This document shows positions 43,765 through 51,941 of a stretch of 64,000 bases of DNA, piece after piece. Under the pieces are notes generated by a model that ran no database searches, was not told the origin of the DNA, and saw nothing but the letters and a program-made list of their open reading frames with translations. Made by a program: the position numbers and the translations under genes. Each line of letters begins with the position of its first letter. Position 1 is the first letter of the stretch. Source of the stretch: CAZDGK01 sp964505035 (lineage in GTDB: Bacteria > Patescibacteriota > Saccharimonadia > UBA4664); NCBI GenBank assembly GCA_964505035.1, contig CAZDGK010000001.1, forward strand, positions 1-64,000, read 5' to 3'.

Positions 43765-43962
43765 ATGTTTGGCAAATTTGAAACGCTGCTGGTGGTGCTC
43801 GTCATCATCTTGATCCTGTTCGGTGCCAAGAAGCTCCCCGAGCTCAGCCGCGGCATCTCCGAGAGCGTCCGCGAAATCCGCAAGGGCTTCCGCGACGAGC
43901 CAACGGCCGACAAACCGGCCGCCGATGGCGACGCGGCCAAAGCCAAAGATTCGCAAAGCTAG
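43765..43962 (+). CDS. tatA: Sec-independent translocase subunit TatA
   Basis: 65 aa. One N-terminal TM helix with the FG-K-LPE-L hinge (ILFGAKKLPELSRGI) and an amphipathic helix, then an acidic Ala/Lys tail. It forms the pore-like component for folded Tat substrates. TatC lies 8 nt downstream. No separate TatB is seen here, so this may be a minimal TatA-TatC system. Confidence 0.94.
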   Translation: MFGKFETLLVVLVIILILFGAKKLPELSRGISESVREIRKGFRDEPTADKPAADGDAAKAKDSQS

Positions 43963-43970
43963 GAACCACC

Positions 43971-44816
43971 GTGGCTGCCCAGGTTGATGTTTCGGCCTCG
44001 TCACCGCAGATGCTCCCGGTCAGTCAGCATCTGCGCGAGCTCCGGCGGCGGCTCAGCTATCCGGCCGGCGTGGTGCTGCTGGGCGCAGGCCTCGCCTACA
44101 TCTGGCGGCAACCGCTCATCGAGCTAATGCGCCGGCCGCTTGGCCAGCCGTTGTTTTATACCTCGCCCACCGCCGGCTTCAATTTCGTCATGGAGCTCTG
44201 CCTGCTCGCCGGCTTTCTGCTGGCTCTGCCGGTGCTCTGCTACCAGCTGGTGCGTTTCATCGAGCCAGTGTTTACGCAGCGTCTACGTGGCCGCGATATC
44301 GTACGGCTCATCAGTACCTCATCTGTCCTCGTCCTAGCCGGTGTCGCCTTTGGCTACTATCTCAGCCTGCCAGCCGCCCTGCGCTTCTTCACGCTCGTCG
44401 GCAGCAACGACCTGCGGCCGCTCATCTCGGCCGATCAGTATCTGCGCTTCCTCCTCAGCCACCTCGCCATCTTTGCTGCCGCCTTCCAGCTACCCCTGCT
44501 ACTGCTCGTAATCAATCGCTTCACGCCCCTCGACCCGCGCCGCCTCGGCCGGGCCCGCCGCTACGTCATCGTCGGTGCCTTCGCTCTGGCTCTCATCGTG
44601 CCCTGGGCGCCCGACCCTTTGAGCCAGCTCATCCTAGCCCTGCCGATCATCGCGCTCTACGAGCTGTCGATACTGCTGGTGCGGCTATCCAACCGCCACC
44701 GCCTGACCGATCTGCCACCGCCACCAGTCATCCCGCGGCTCAAACCCGCCGTCCCCAAACCGCCACAACCGCCGGCCAAACGCCGGACAGGTCCCGTCAA
44801 CCTGCGCGACCGTTAG
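43971..44816 (+). CDS. tatC: Sec-independent translocase subunit TatC
   Basis: 281 aa, GTG start 8 nt after tatA. The N-terminal SQHLRELRRRL is the signal-recognition motif. Six TM helices with FNFVMELCLLAGFLLALPVLCYQ and FGYYLSLPAALRF follow. TatC binds twin-arginine signal peptides. The C-terminal tail is Pro/Lys/Arg-rich. It overlaps the convergent kinase gene by 4 nt. Confidence 0.95.
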   Translation: MAAQVDVSASSPQMLPVSQHLRELRRRLSYPAGVVLLGAGLAYIWRQPLIELMRRPLGQPLFYTSPTAGFNFVMELCLLAGFLLALPVLCYQLVRFIEPVFTQRLRGRDIVRLISTSSVLVLAGVAFGYYLSLPAALRFFTLVGSNDLRPLISADQYLRFLLSHLAIFAAAFQLPLLLLVINRFTPLDPRRLGRARRYVIVGAFALALIVPWAPDPLSQLILALPIIALYELSILLVRLSNRHRLTDLPPPPVIPRLKPAVPKPPQPPAKRRTGPVNLRDR

Positions 44817-46657
44817 CTAATAGGGAAGGTCAGCGTTACCGTCGACCCCTGCCCAAGCTGCGAAGCAATCGCAATCTCGCCGCCCACATAGTGCATAATC
44901 AGCCGGTCAATATAGAGGCTCAGCCCCGCCCCTTCGTGATTAAACGTCAACGCCCCTTCAGCCTTATAAAACGGCTGGAAAAGCTGTGATAGCTGGTCTG
45001 GCGCGATCCCTTTGCCATGGTCACGCACCGTGATGCTAGCCGGCTGTCGCAGATCGCCGGCATTAGCCGCAATTTCTACCCGGCTCGGTCCCGTGCTATA
45101 CGCCACCGCGTTGTCGAGCACCGATGCCACCACCTGCGACACCCAGTCGGCGTGCCGGCAGCGCAAGCTCAGCTCCGGCGGACCATCCAGCGTCACATTG
45201 CGGGCATCCGCCGCCGGCTGCAAGGCAGCCTTGGCCGGCCCCACCAGCGCAGACACCGCCACCGTCTGCAGAGGCGCCTCACTCTGACCAGCCTGCAGCC
45301 GGCCAGCTACCTCACAGCACGCCACCAGCCGCCGGTAGCGGTCATAGCCGTCATGGATCGCTTTGCCACCGGGTTGATCGGCCGCTAGGTGCGGCAGCAG
45401 CTTAGCCAAGCCCTCTAGGCTATGGCCCATCTGCACAGCCACTTCCGCAATCAACTCCGAGCGAGCCTTGTCGACCACCCGCTGGTGCTCCGTGACCTGC
45501 CCACGCATCTGCCGCTGCCACCCCCGCAAGCGCCGGCCTCGCAGCAGCACATACAGCCCCACGGCCAAACCGGCCAGCACCGCCCACTGCACCAGCATGT
45601 TGACCGTGCCCACGTCCACCTGGCCGACTGCCATCACCAGGAAGTTAAATGACGACGTCGCCACCACCAGCAGTCCAATTGGCAACCAAAAGCCCCACTG
45701 GGTCCAGACTCGCGCCGGCGGCATGATGGCATCCGGTGGCGGCACCGCAGCCAGCAGCGGGCTGGCATCTAGTCGTTTGAGCAGGCCAGTCGCCGCCAGA
45801 TTGACCGTCTCGACCGCCACCGCCAGTCGGCTAGTGGCATCAGGCGGCAGCTCCGGCTTAAACTTGAGGCTATCCACTCCTGCCTGCAGCAGCGTCAACG
45901 GCGTGCGCAAATAGTGCGATACCAGCTGCAGCAAGGTGGTTTTCTCGTCGGTAATCACCCGCTCATGCTCCAGCAACCGCTGTTGCTCCAGATTGCGTGC
46001 CGCCTCCTGCTGCGCCTGCCACACCAGCACCAGCAATATGCCACCCAGCAGCGCAAAAAGCAGATAGGGGAAGCCGCGCACTACTGGCAGCGGCACTTGG
46101 GCAATGATGCGCTGCAGCTGAGCCGCCACCGCTGGCGTCAGCAGCCCAAACAGCGTCCCGGCTGTCGCCGCGGCCGCCTGCACCGACACCGTAAAGTCAG
46201 TCGTAGTCACATCGGCGCCTTGCCGCACCAACACCCGCACGTGCTTACCTGGCCGCTGATCGGTCGGCCAGTCCCACCGGGCCGTGCCATCGGCATCAGG
46301 CTTCACTGAAGCCACCAATTGGCCGTCTATATAGAAGTCCACACTATCAAAGCTCTGTCCTTGGCCATTGAGCGGCGTGACGGTCACCACATAGTGCGGC
46401 CGCGGCAACACCTGCCCGTTATGCAGATTAATGGCGTACTGCAGGCCGCTCGGCGCCGTCACCACGGTCGACTCGACCGGCGTCGAAGTCGGCGACGTCG
46501 CGGGACTCACGCTCGGCGACACACACGCCGTATCGCAGCCATTGTATGGCCCGTCGCCATACGGCCCCACACCATAGGCCGTCGCCGCAGCAACCACCGG
46601 GGCCAATAGCCACAGCAACCCCAGCCCCAAACCCACTGCCTGCCATACCCGCCTCAC
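44813..46657 (-). CDS. Sensor histidine kinase with unusual membrane layout
   Basis: About 614 aa from a GTG at 46657; an upstream TTG at 46708 is possible but lies before the likely -10 TATGAT. Order: signal or TM helix (about 1-30), an extracellular domain with a sandwich-like SFDSVDFYIDGQLVASV, a TM helix, a first helical segment with a complete H-box (VSHYLRTPLTLLQ), two to three more TM helices, and a second helical segment (AEVAVQMGHSLEGLAK). Last is HATPase with DNAVAYS, DHGKGIA and GAGLSLYI. No response regulator is adjacent. Confidence 0.8.
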   Translation of the reverse strand: MRRVWQAVGLGLGLLWLLAPVVAAATAYGVGPYGDGPYNGCDTACVSPSVSPATSPTSTPVESTVVTAPSGLQYAINLHNGQVLPRPHYVVTVTPLNGQGQSFDSVDFYIDGQLVASVKPDADGTARWDWPTDQRPGKHVRVLVRQGADVTTTDFTVSVQAAAATAGTLFGLLTPAVAAQLQRIIAQVPLPVVRGFPYLLFALLGGILLVLVWQAQQEAARNLEQQRLLEHERVITDEKTTLLQLVSHYLRTPLTLLQAGVDSLKFKPELPPDATSRLAVAVETVNLAATGLLKRLDASPLLAAVPPPDAIMPPARVWTQWGFWLPIGLLVVATSSFNFLVMAVGQVDVGTVNMLVQWAVLAGLAVGLYVLLRGRRLRGWQRQMRGQVTEHQRVVDKARSELIAEVAVQMGHSLEGLAKLLPHLAADQPGGKAIHDGYDRYRRLVACCEVAGRLQAGQSEAPLQTVAVSALVGPAKAALQPAADARNVTLDGPPELSLRCRHADWVSQVVASVLDNAVAYSTGPSRVEIAANAGDLRQPASITVRDHGKGIAPDQLSQLFQPFYKAEGALTFNHEGAGLSLYIDRLIMHYVGGEIAIASQLGQGSTVTLTFPIS

Positions 46658-46752
46658 GTACCGACTCTCGCCCTGCTTATGCTTCTCATCATACCGCACC
46701 TTGTCCAAACATAACTGGTTTGATACACTGACCCCAACAGCCAGGAGTGGAT

Positions 46753-46950
46753 ATGGTCAAACAACGCGTCGAGCAAGTGCTCGCCCAAGAAGTCACCCGC
46801 CGCCAGTTCCTGGTACACGCCGGTCTAGCGCTCCTGGCCGTCGTGGGCCTACCGGCCCTGCTGCGCGCCCTGGAGGTCGGCGGGCGGCACCCTGATGGCG
46901 CCGGGGGATATGGCGGCTCATCCTATGGCGGCCAGGCCAACAAGCCATAA
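46753..46950 (+). CDS. Small protein with a Tat-like signal (65 aa)
   Basis: The ATG at 46753 follows AGGAG by 5 nt. The N-terminal region VTRRQFLVHAGLALLAVVGL matches the twin-arginine consensus (S/T-R-R-x-F-L) with a hydrophobic core. The mature part is short and Gly/Tyr/Ser-rich (GGYGGSSYGGQANKP). It could be a Tat-inserted membrane peptide. tatA-tatC lie 2 kb away. Function unknown. Confidence 0.6.
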   Translation: MVKQRVEQVLAQEVTRRQFLVHAGLALLAVVGLPALLRALEVGGRHPDGAGGYGGSSYGGQANKP

Positions 46951-46991
46951 TGGTTCTATTATTGACTTACACCTGGTTTTCAGGCATATTA

Positions 46992-47018
46992 TTGACAAAG
47001 CCGACGGCTTTTTAAATT
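46992..47018 (+). promoter_or_regulatory. Promoter of secE
   Basis: TTGACA (46992-46997), 15-nt spacer, TAAATT (47013-47018), then 7 nt to ATG 47026. A second TTGACT lies about 30 nt upstream, and the motif TATTATTGAC occurs twice. Confidence 0.55.
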
Positions 47019-47025
47019 TGTCGCT

Positions 47026-47214
47026 ATGAAACCACTCATCGAATACCTCACCGCCAGCCGGGCCGAGTTAGCCAAAGTAGCCTGGCCCAGCCGCCGCCAA
47101 ACCGCCCGGCTAACGTTCCTCGTGATCGGGTTCTCGCTCGTATTCGCCGCCGCCCTCGGTTTACTCGACTTCGCTTTCTCAGAGTTGCTCCGCCGCGTAA
47201 TTATTAAGGGATAA
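47026..47214 (+). CDS. secE: Preprotein translocase subunit SecE
   Basis: 62 aa. EL-x-K-V-x-WPSRRQTARLT followed by one TM helix (about 28-48) is the SecE core signature. It clamps SecY in the Sec channel. nusG follows 2 nt downstream, the classical secE-nusG-rplK-rplA order. Confidence 0.93.
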   Translation: MKPLIEYLTASRAELAKVAWPSRRQTARLTFLVIGFSLVFAAALGLLDFAFSELLRRVIIKG

Positions 47215-47216
47215 CT

Positions 47217-47759
47217 ATGTCCGAATCTGCCAAGACTAAGCACCACTGGTACGTCATTCACACCTACTCCGGCTACGAAGACCGCGTCGCCGAAAACCTG
47301 CGTCAGCGCATCGAGACCATGCACATGCAGGACAAAATCTTTGACGTCATCGTGCCCAAAGAAAACCAGATCGAGATCAAAAACGGCCGCCGGCGCATCG
47401 TCGAGCGCCGCATCTTCCCCGGCTACGTCCTGGTGCAGATGGATGTTACCGAAGACTCTTGGTATGTCGTGCGTAACACTCCCAATGTCACCGGCTTCGT
47501 CGGATCCGGCACGACACCTACCGCCGTCAGCGAGGATGAGGTCCGCCACATCCAGAAGCGCATGGGCGTCGAAGAGCCCAAGTTTAAGATCGACTTTAGC
47601 GTTGGCGAAGCCGTCAACATCACCGACGGTCCCTTCAAGGGCTTCGACGGCATGGTCAATGAGATTGACGAGAACAAGGGCAAGATCAAGGTCCTCGTCA
47701 ACATGTTTGGCCGCGAAACGCCAGTCGAGCTCGACAGCCTCCAGGTCAAGAAGATCTAA
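47217..47759 (+). CDS. nusG: Transcription termination/antitermination factor NusG
   Basis: 180 aa. NGN domain (about 8-110; WYVIHTYSGYEDRVAENL, RIFPGYVLVQM) and C-terminal KOW domain (about 125-178; GEAVNITDGPFKGFDGMVNE). It binds RNA polymerase and links it to the ribosome or Rho. It lies 2 nt after secE. Confidence 0.97.
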   Translation: MSESAKTKHHWYVIHTYSGYEDRVAENLRQRIETMHMQDKIFDVIVPKENQIEIKNGRRRIVERRIFPGYVLVQMDVTEDSWYVVRNTPNVTGFVGSGTTPTAVSEDEVRHIQKRMGVEEPKFKIDFSVGEAVNITDGPFKGFDGMVNEIDENKGKIKVLVNMFGRETPVELDSLQVKKI

Positions 47760-47777
47760 CCGTTCCCGATACTGGAC

Positions 47778-47806
47778 TTCACAAACATCACCAAATCTGC
47801 TACTAT
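47778..47806 (+). promoter_or_regulatory. Promoter of rplK-rplA
   Basis: TTCACA (47778-47783), 17-nt spacer, TACTAT (47801-47806). It leaves a leader of about 57 nt with AAAGGAG before ATG 47870; an L1 autoregulatory site could lie in it. Confidence 0.6.
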
Positions 47807-47869
47807 ACCGCAGATATTCGTTATAAGTGGGAGCCGCGAACCGGCGCTCGTACCACAAAGGAGTAACTC

Positions 47870-48301
47870 ATGGCAGTCGCCAAACCAGTCAAAGCCAACG
47901 TCAAATTCCGCCTCCAGGGCGGCAAAGCCACCCCGGCCCCGCCGGTCGGTTCGATTTTGGGCGCCCAGGGCGTCAACATGATGGACTTCGTCAACACCTT
48001 TAACGACCAAACCAAGGACCTGGGCGACCAGCTACTCAACGTCCGCGTGCGCATCTTTGAAGACCGCACGTTCACCTTTACCTACACTGGCGAGACCATG
48101 GTCAGCCGCATTCGCAAGGCCTCGGGCCAAGACAAAGGCTCTGGCACTCCCAACAAGACCAAGGTCGGTAAGCTGACCAAGGCCCAGGTGCAAGAGCTAG
48201 CCGAAGCCAAAATGAAGGACATGAACGCTCACGAGCTCGCCGCCGCCATGAAGACCGTGGCCGGCACTGCCCGCTCCATGGGCATTGAGGTAGTTGATTA
48301 A
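47870..48301 (+). CDS. rplK: 50S ribosomal protein L11
   Basis: 143 aa. QGGKATPAPPVGSILGAQGVNMMDF is the conserved N-terminal segment, and the C-terminal domain ends MKTVAGTARSMGIEV. It forms the GTPase-associated centre with L10/L12. AAAGGAG precedes the ATG. Confidence 0.97.
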   Translation: MAVAKPVKANVKFRLQGGKATPAPPVGSILGAQGVNMMDFVNTFNDQTKDLGDQLLNVRVRIFEDRTFTFTYTGETMVSRIRKASGQDKGSGTPNKTKVGKLTKAQVQELAEAKMKDMNAHELAAAMKTVAGTARSMGIEVVD

Positions 48302-48359
48302 CTAACCGTGGGAGGCTCTGCCCAAGCGCAAGCCGCACGCACCACAGGAGATTATTTAC

Positions 48360-49412
48360 ATGGCAACCAAGAAAAAAGTTGAAGACACCGTCGAAGAGGT
48401 CGTTGAAACCCCCGAAGCGACCGAAGCGGTAGAGGTTCTGGACACACCCGTCGAGCTCGTCACCGAAGCGCCGTCGGCCGACACGAGCAGCGACACCGGC
48501 GAGACTAGCGCAGACGAAACTGACGCAGACGAGACCGAAGAGGCCAAGATCGCCAAGGCCGGCAAGCGTAGCGCCAAGGCTGTCCGCGAGGCCGAAGCCG
48601 AAGAGGCCCGCCAGGAGGCCAAGGAGCACCGCGCCGAGACCGAGGCAGCCACCGACGCCGCCCCCAAAGCAGCCAAGCGCTCCACGCCCAACCCACTTCA
48701 CCAGCACGGCAAGAAGTACCGCGAGGCCGCCAAGCTTGTCGACCGCACCAAGCAGTACGAGCTAGCCGAGGCCCTGGAACTTGCCCAGAAGACGAGCACC
48801 ACCAAGTTTGACAGCTCCGTCGAGCTGCACATCAGCCTCGGTGTTGACCCTCGCCAAGCCGACCAAATGGTGCGCGCCAGCGTCGTGCTACCGCACGGTA
48901 CCGGCCGCAGCCTGCGCGTCGCCGTCTTCGCCGATGGCAAGGCCGCCGATGACGCCAAGACCGCCGGCGCCGATATCGTGGGTACCGACAAACTGCTAGC
49001 CGACATCGAGGCCGGCAAGCTAGACTTTGACGTCCTGATCGCCACTCCCGACAAGATGGCCGGTCTCGGCAAAGTCGCCAAGGTTCTCGGTCCGCGCGGC
49101 CTCATGCCTAACCCCAAGTCCGGCACCGTCACCCCCGACGTCGCCAAGGCCGTCACCGAAACCAAGACCGGCAAGGTTGAGTTCCGTATCGACAAGCAAG
49201 CCATTGTGCACATCGCCGTCGGCAAAGTCAGCTTCAAGGCCGCCGATCTGCTCGACAATGCCACCACCCTCATCAAGGCCGTCCTAAAGGCCAAGCCGGC
49301 CGCTGCCAAGGGCACCTACGTGAAAACCATTGCCGTCACCACCTCCATGGGTCCCGGCATCAAAATCGACGCTCCCACCACCACCAGCGCTCTGTCTACC
49401 AGCAAAAAGTAG
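48360..49412 (+). CDS. rplA: 50S ribosomal protein L1 with long acidic N-terminal extension
   Basis: 350 aa against about 230 usual. Residues about 118-345 are normal L1: [47 protein letters not shown]. Residues 1-115 are an extension rich in Glu, Thr, Ala and Lys, first acidic ([20 protein letters not shown]), then a charged helix ([17 protein letters not shown]). Other ATGs inside would not give the standard start without losing the ribosome site, so the extension seems real. L1 forms the mobile stalk at the E site. Confidence 0.93.
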   Translation: MATKKKVEDTVEEVVETPEATEAVEVLDTPVELVTEAPSADTSSDTGETSADETDADETEEAKIAKAGKRSAKAVREAEAEEARQEAKEHRAETEAATDAAPKAAKRSTPNPLHQHGKKYREAAKLVDRTKQYELAEALELAQKTSTTKFDSSVELHISLGVDPRQADQMVRASVVLPHGTGRSLRVAVFADGKAADDAKTAGADIVGTDKLLADIEAGKLDFDVLIATPDKMAGLGKVAKVLGPRGLMPNPKSGTVTPDVAKAVTETKTGKVEFRIDKQAIVHIAVGKVSFKAADLLDNATTLIKAVLKAKPAAAKGTYVKTIAVTTSMGPGIKIDAPTTTSALSTSKK

Positions 49413-49456
49413 CCATTTAGCGCGCCATCTCATACAATCTGGGAAAGGGGAATGAG

Positions 49457-50056
49457 ATGGCAATTTCGAGTGGGATCTTTGGTGATGGCTCCAATTTTGA
49501 GCAACGCAACCTCGCCAACTATGAGGTCGTAGCCGAGAGCGTTCAGTTACTGAAGGCTCTCGGGCTCAAGATTGTCCTCACCGCCGGCTCGTTTGACCTC
49601 ATTCACGAAGGCCACGCCCAGTATCTGGAGCGCGCCCGTCAGTTTGGCGACCTCCTCATCACTGGCGTCGACTCCGACGACAAGATCCGCCACCGCAAAG
49701 GCCCAGACCGGCCCATCGTGCCGCAGGCCGAGCGTTTGCGCATGTTGACGCATCTGCGCCACGTCGACTTAGTCGTGCTCAAGCCACTCGAGGCCGAGAA
49801 ATGGGCGCTCATCAAAGCCGTCCGCCCCGACGTGCTAGTGGCCACCGAGGAGACCTACACCCAAGACCAGATCACCGAGCTCGAGCGGCTCTATTGTGGC
49901 CGCGTCGAAGTCCTTCCGCGCATGGCCACCACGACCACCTCGGCCAGGCTGCGCCTTCTCCAGCTCAATCTCGCCGATCGCATGACCAGCCGCCTCGCCA
50001 ATCAGCTGCCCGACATTGTCCGCCAAGTCATCCGCGACCAAATCGAAGGCCGCTAG
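49457..50056 (+). CDS. Cytidylyltransferase-like nucleotidyltransferase
   Basis: 199 aa. VLTAGSFDLIHEGHAQYLERAR carries the HxGH nucleotide-binding motif, and LLITGVDSDDKIRHRKGPDRP and RPDVLVATEE fit the RfaE/TagD type cytidylyltransferases. They transfer a nucleotide to a phosphorylated alcohol or sugar. GGAAAGGGG precedes the ATG. The gene is 3 nt upstream of the deaminase gene. Acceptor unknown. Confidence 0.82.
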   Translation: MAISSGIFGDGSNFEQRNLANYEVVAESVQLLKALGLKIVLTAGSFDLIHEGHAQYLERARQFGDLLITGVDSDDKIRHRKGPDRPIVPQAERLRMLTHLRHVDLVVLKPLEAEKWALIKAVRPDVLVATEETYTQDQITELERLYCGRVEVLPRMATTTTSARLRLLQLNLADRMTSRLANQLPDIVRQVIRDQIEGR

Positions 50057-50059
50057 CCC

Positions 50060-50896
50060 ATGTCCAAGCAGCTGCTTGTCTACATTCCGGTTGTGCACGC
50101 CGGCTATATCACCCTGTTCGACCGCCACCTCGATGCCGACGAAGTATTATTAATTGGCCCTGACTTTACTCGCGATTGGCCTATACTAGCCAAGGAAATT
50201 CGTGCCCTCGAGCCCAAACTTGCCCTCAGTAGTCTCCAGGCCATCTACCCGAGACTGCGGCTGCGCATCATCGGACCGGCCGATCTGCCCAGTGCCGTCA
50301 CCGCCACCACCCTGATCGCGCCAGCGGAGGACCTATTGCGGCATCTCATCAGTCATTATCACCTCGACCAGGGCCGGGATGTCCAATATGACCCAACCTT
50401 CCTACGCTGGGATCGCGACTCCAGCCGTGACGCACGTCCCGTCCAGCTCACCCCAGCCACGCCGCTGTCCGAACTCGACCAGTCCATGCTCGGTCTGGCC
50501 ACGGATGCCGCGCGCCGCAGCTCCGACTGGTGGCGCCAAGTCGGCGCCGTCGCCGCCACGCCCACTGGCCCTCTCGTCGCCCACAATCACCACCTGCCCA
50601 CGCCGTACGCACCCTACATCAGCGGCGATCCGCGCAACAACTTCCGCCGCGGCGAGTATCTGCAGCTATCGACGGCCATTCATGCCGAGGCCGCCATCAT
50701 CGCCCAGGCCGCCCGCCGGGGCATCAGCCTCCAGCGCACTACCATGTTCGTGACCACCTTTCCGTGCCCAGCGTGTGCCCGGCTCATCGCCGAGACCGGC
50801 ATTGCCAAGCTGTATGTAGCCGACGCCTACAGCCTGCTCGACGGCGCCGATATCCTCGCCACCGCCGGTGTCGAAATCATTTGGGTCAAGACGTAG
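50060..50896 (+). CDS. dCMP/cytidine deaminase-family protein with extra N-terminal domain
   Basis: 278 aa. The C-terminal half (about 135-278) is a zinc deaminase: HAEAAII supplies a Zn-binding His and the catalytic Glu, FPCPAC the two Zn-binding Cys, and GDPRNNFRRGEY is dCMP-deaminase-like. The N-terminal half (1-130, PVVHAGYITLFDRHLDADEV) is an alpha/beta domain with no match, possibly nucleotidyltransferase-like. dCMP deaminase would supply dUMP to ThyA, encoded 1 kb away. 14-bp terminator follows. Confidence 0.8.
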   Translation: MSKQLLVYIPVVHAGYITLFDRHLDADEVLLIGPDFTRDWPILAKEIRALEPKLALSSLQAIYPRLRLRIIGPADLPSAVTATTLIAPAEDLLRHLISHYHLDQGRDVQYDPTFLRWDRDSSRDARPVQLTPATPLSELDQSMLGLATDAARRSSDWWRQVGAVAATPTGPLVAHNHHLPTPYAPYISGDPRNNFRRGEYLQLSTAIHAEAAIIAQAARRGISLQRTTMFVTTFPCPACARLIAETGIAKLYVADAYSLLDGADILATAGVEIIWVKT

Positions 50897-50897
50897 A

Positions 50898-50934
50898 AAG
50901 CCCCTTGTTCTCTGATCGCAAGAACAAGGGGCTT
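50898..50934. terminator. Strong bidirectional terminator
   Basis: AAGCCCCTTGTTCT (50898-50911) and AGAACAAGGGGCTT (50921-50934) are a 14-bp perfect inverted repeat between convergent genes. Confidence 0.85.
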
Positions 50935-50938
50935 CGGC

Positions 50939-51394
50939 TCAAGCGGCCGGTCGCCCGGTTAGCTTGACCTTGATCGGCTCGTGAGCGGGATCATTGGTGT
51001 CGCCCACGACCACATGAGCGTGGACGTGGAAGATGGTGCCGGCAGTGTGGGCCGGGTGACCATTGCGAACGAAGAAGCCGTAGTGCTCAAACTCAAATCT
51101 GAGCCTCAGCACCCTCAGCAGCCACCCCAGCTCCATCCAAGCCTCGGGGCTCAGATCGGCCACATCGGTGATGTGTTGCTTGGGTAGTAGCAAGAAGTGC
51201 AGTCTGGAGCCAGCATAAGGAAATTGGTTGAACGTCACCGCCCAATAATCCGCCTCCTCAATGATTGGCCCCTCCTGCTCGGCGGCGAGATGCTCCGGGC
51301 AAAACATGCAAATACCCGATTCCTCCAGCCGCACCATCTTGGCCCGCTGCTCGTCAGTGCGCGCATTGGGCAGATAGTAGAGTGGCCTATTCAT
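50939..51394 (-). CDS. HIT-family hydrolase
   Basis: 151 aa. The histidine triad is H-V-H-A-H-VVV near residue 125. C-x2-C at the N-terminus (SGICMFCPEH) suggests a zinc site as in GalT/HINT relatives. HIT enzymes hydrolyse or transfer nucleotides from phosphoramidate or dinucleotide bonds. The start at 51394 follows GGCAGG and overlaps the folA end by 8 nt, so it is in the thyA-folA operon. Confidence 0.88.
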   Translation of the reverse strand: MNRPLYYLPNARTDEQRAKMVRLEESGICMFCPEHLAAEQEGPIIEEADYWAVTFNQFPYAGSRLHFLLLPKQHITDVADLSPEAWMELGWLLRVLRLRFEFEHYGFFVRNGHPAHTAGTIFHVHAHVVVGDTNDPAHEPIKVKLTGRPAA

Positions 51395-51941
51395 CCTGCC
51401 ACGTCCTCGCTCGGTACGACATTCGTTCCCAGTACCGAACTCCGGTCGGAAACTGGTCTCGCTCGTCGTACTGCTTGCACGACTCGATGCGCACCAGCCG
51501 GAAGCTGCCAAGCCAATCGAGTGGCATAAACGCATCCGCGCCGGCCACCCTTGTCTCAACCACCGTCTGGTAGATCCGGTCTGTCCGGCCCAGACATTGG
51601 CTATAGACCGCCGCGCCGCCGATGACAAATACCTCGTCATCGCCGTTTTCCTGGGCCAGACACTCTGCCCGGTCCAGAGCCGCTCCAACACTCCCTGCCC
51701 ACTCGACGCCCTCCAGGGGCGGCCGGTCGGGCTGATGTGTCGCCACCACGCAGGTGCGGCCAGGCAATGATTTGCCCAACCGCGCCACGATCGAGGCGTG
51801 AGTCCGCGAGCCAACCACCAGCACGTGGCCGGTGGTCAGCTCGCGAAACCGCTTGAGGTCGCTGGGGATGTGCCAGGGCAAATCATTGCCCCGGCCAATC
51901 GCTCCAGCGCGGTCCGTTGCTACCACCATCGAGATGGTCAT
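51387..51941 (-). CDS. folA: Dihydrofolate reductase
   Basis: 184 aa. VVATDRAGAIGRGNDLPWHIPSDLKRF, GRTCVVAT and VFVIGGAAVY are diagnostic. It regenerates tetrahydrofolate oxidised by thymidylate synthase. It overlaps thyA by 4 nt (ATGA). Confidence 0.95.
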   Translation of the reverse strand: MTISMVVATDRAGAIGRGNDLPWHIPSDLKRFRELTTGHVLVVGSRTHASIVARLGKSLPGRTCVVATHQPDRPPLEGVEWAGSVGAALDRAECLAQENGDDEVFVIGGAAVYSQCLGRTDRIYQTVVETRVAGADAFMPLDWLGSFRLVRIESCKQYDERDQFPTGVRYWERMSYRARTWQDE

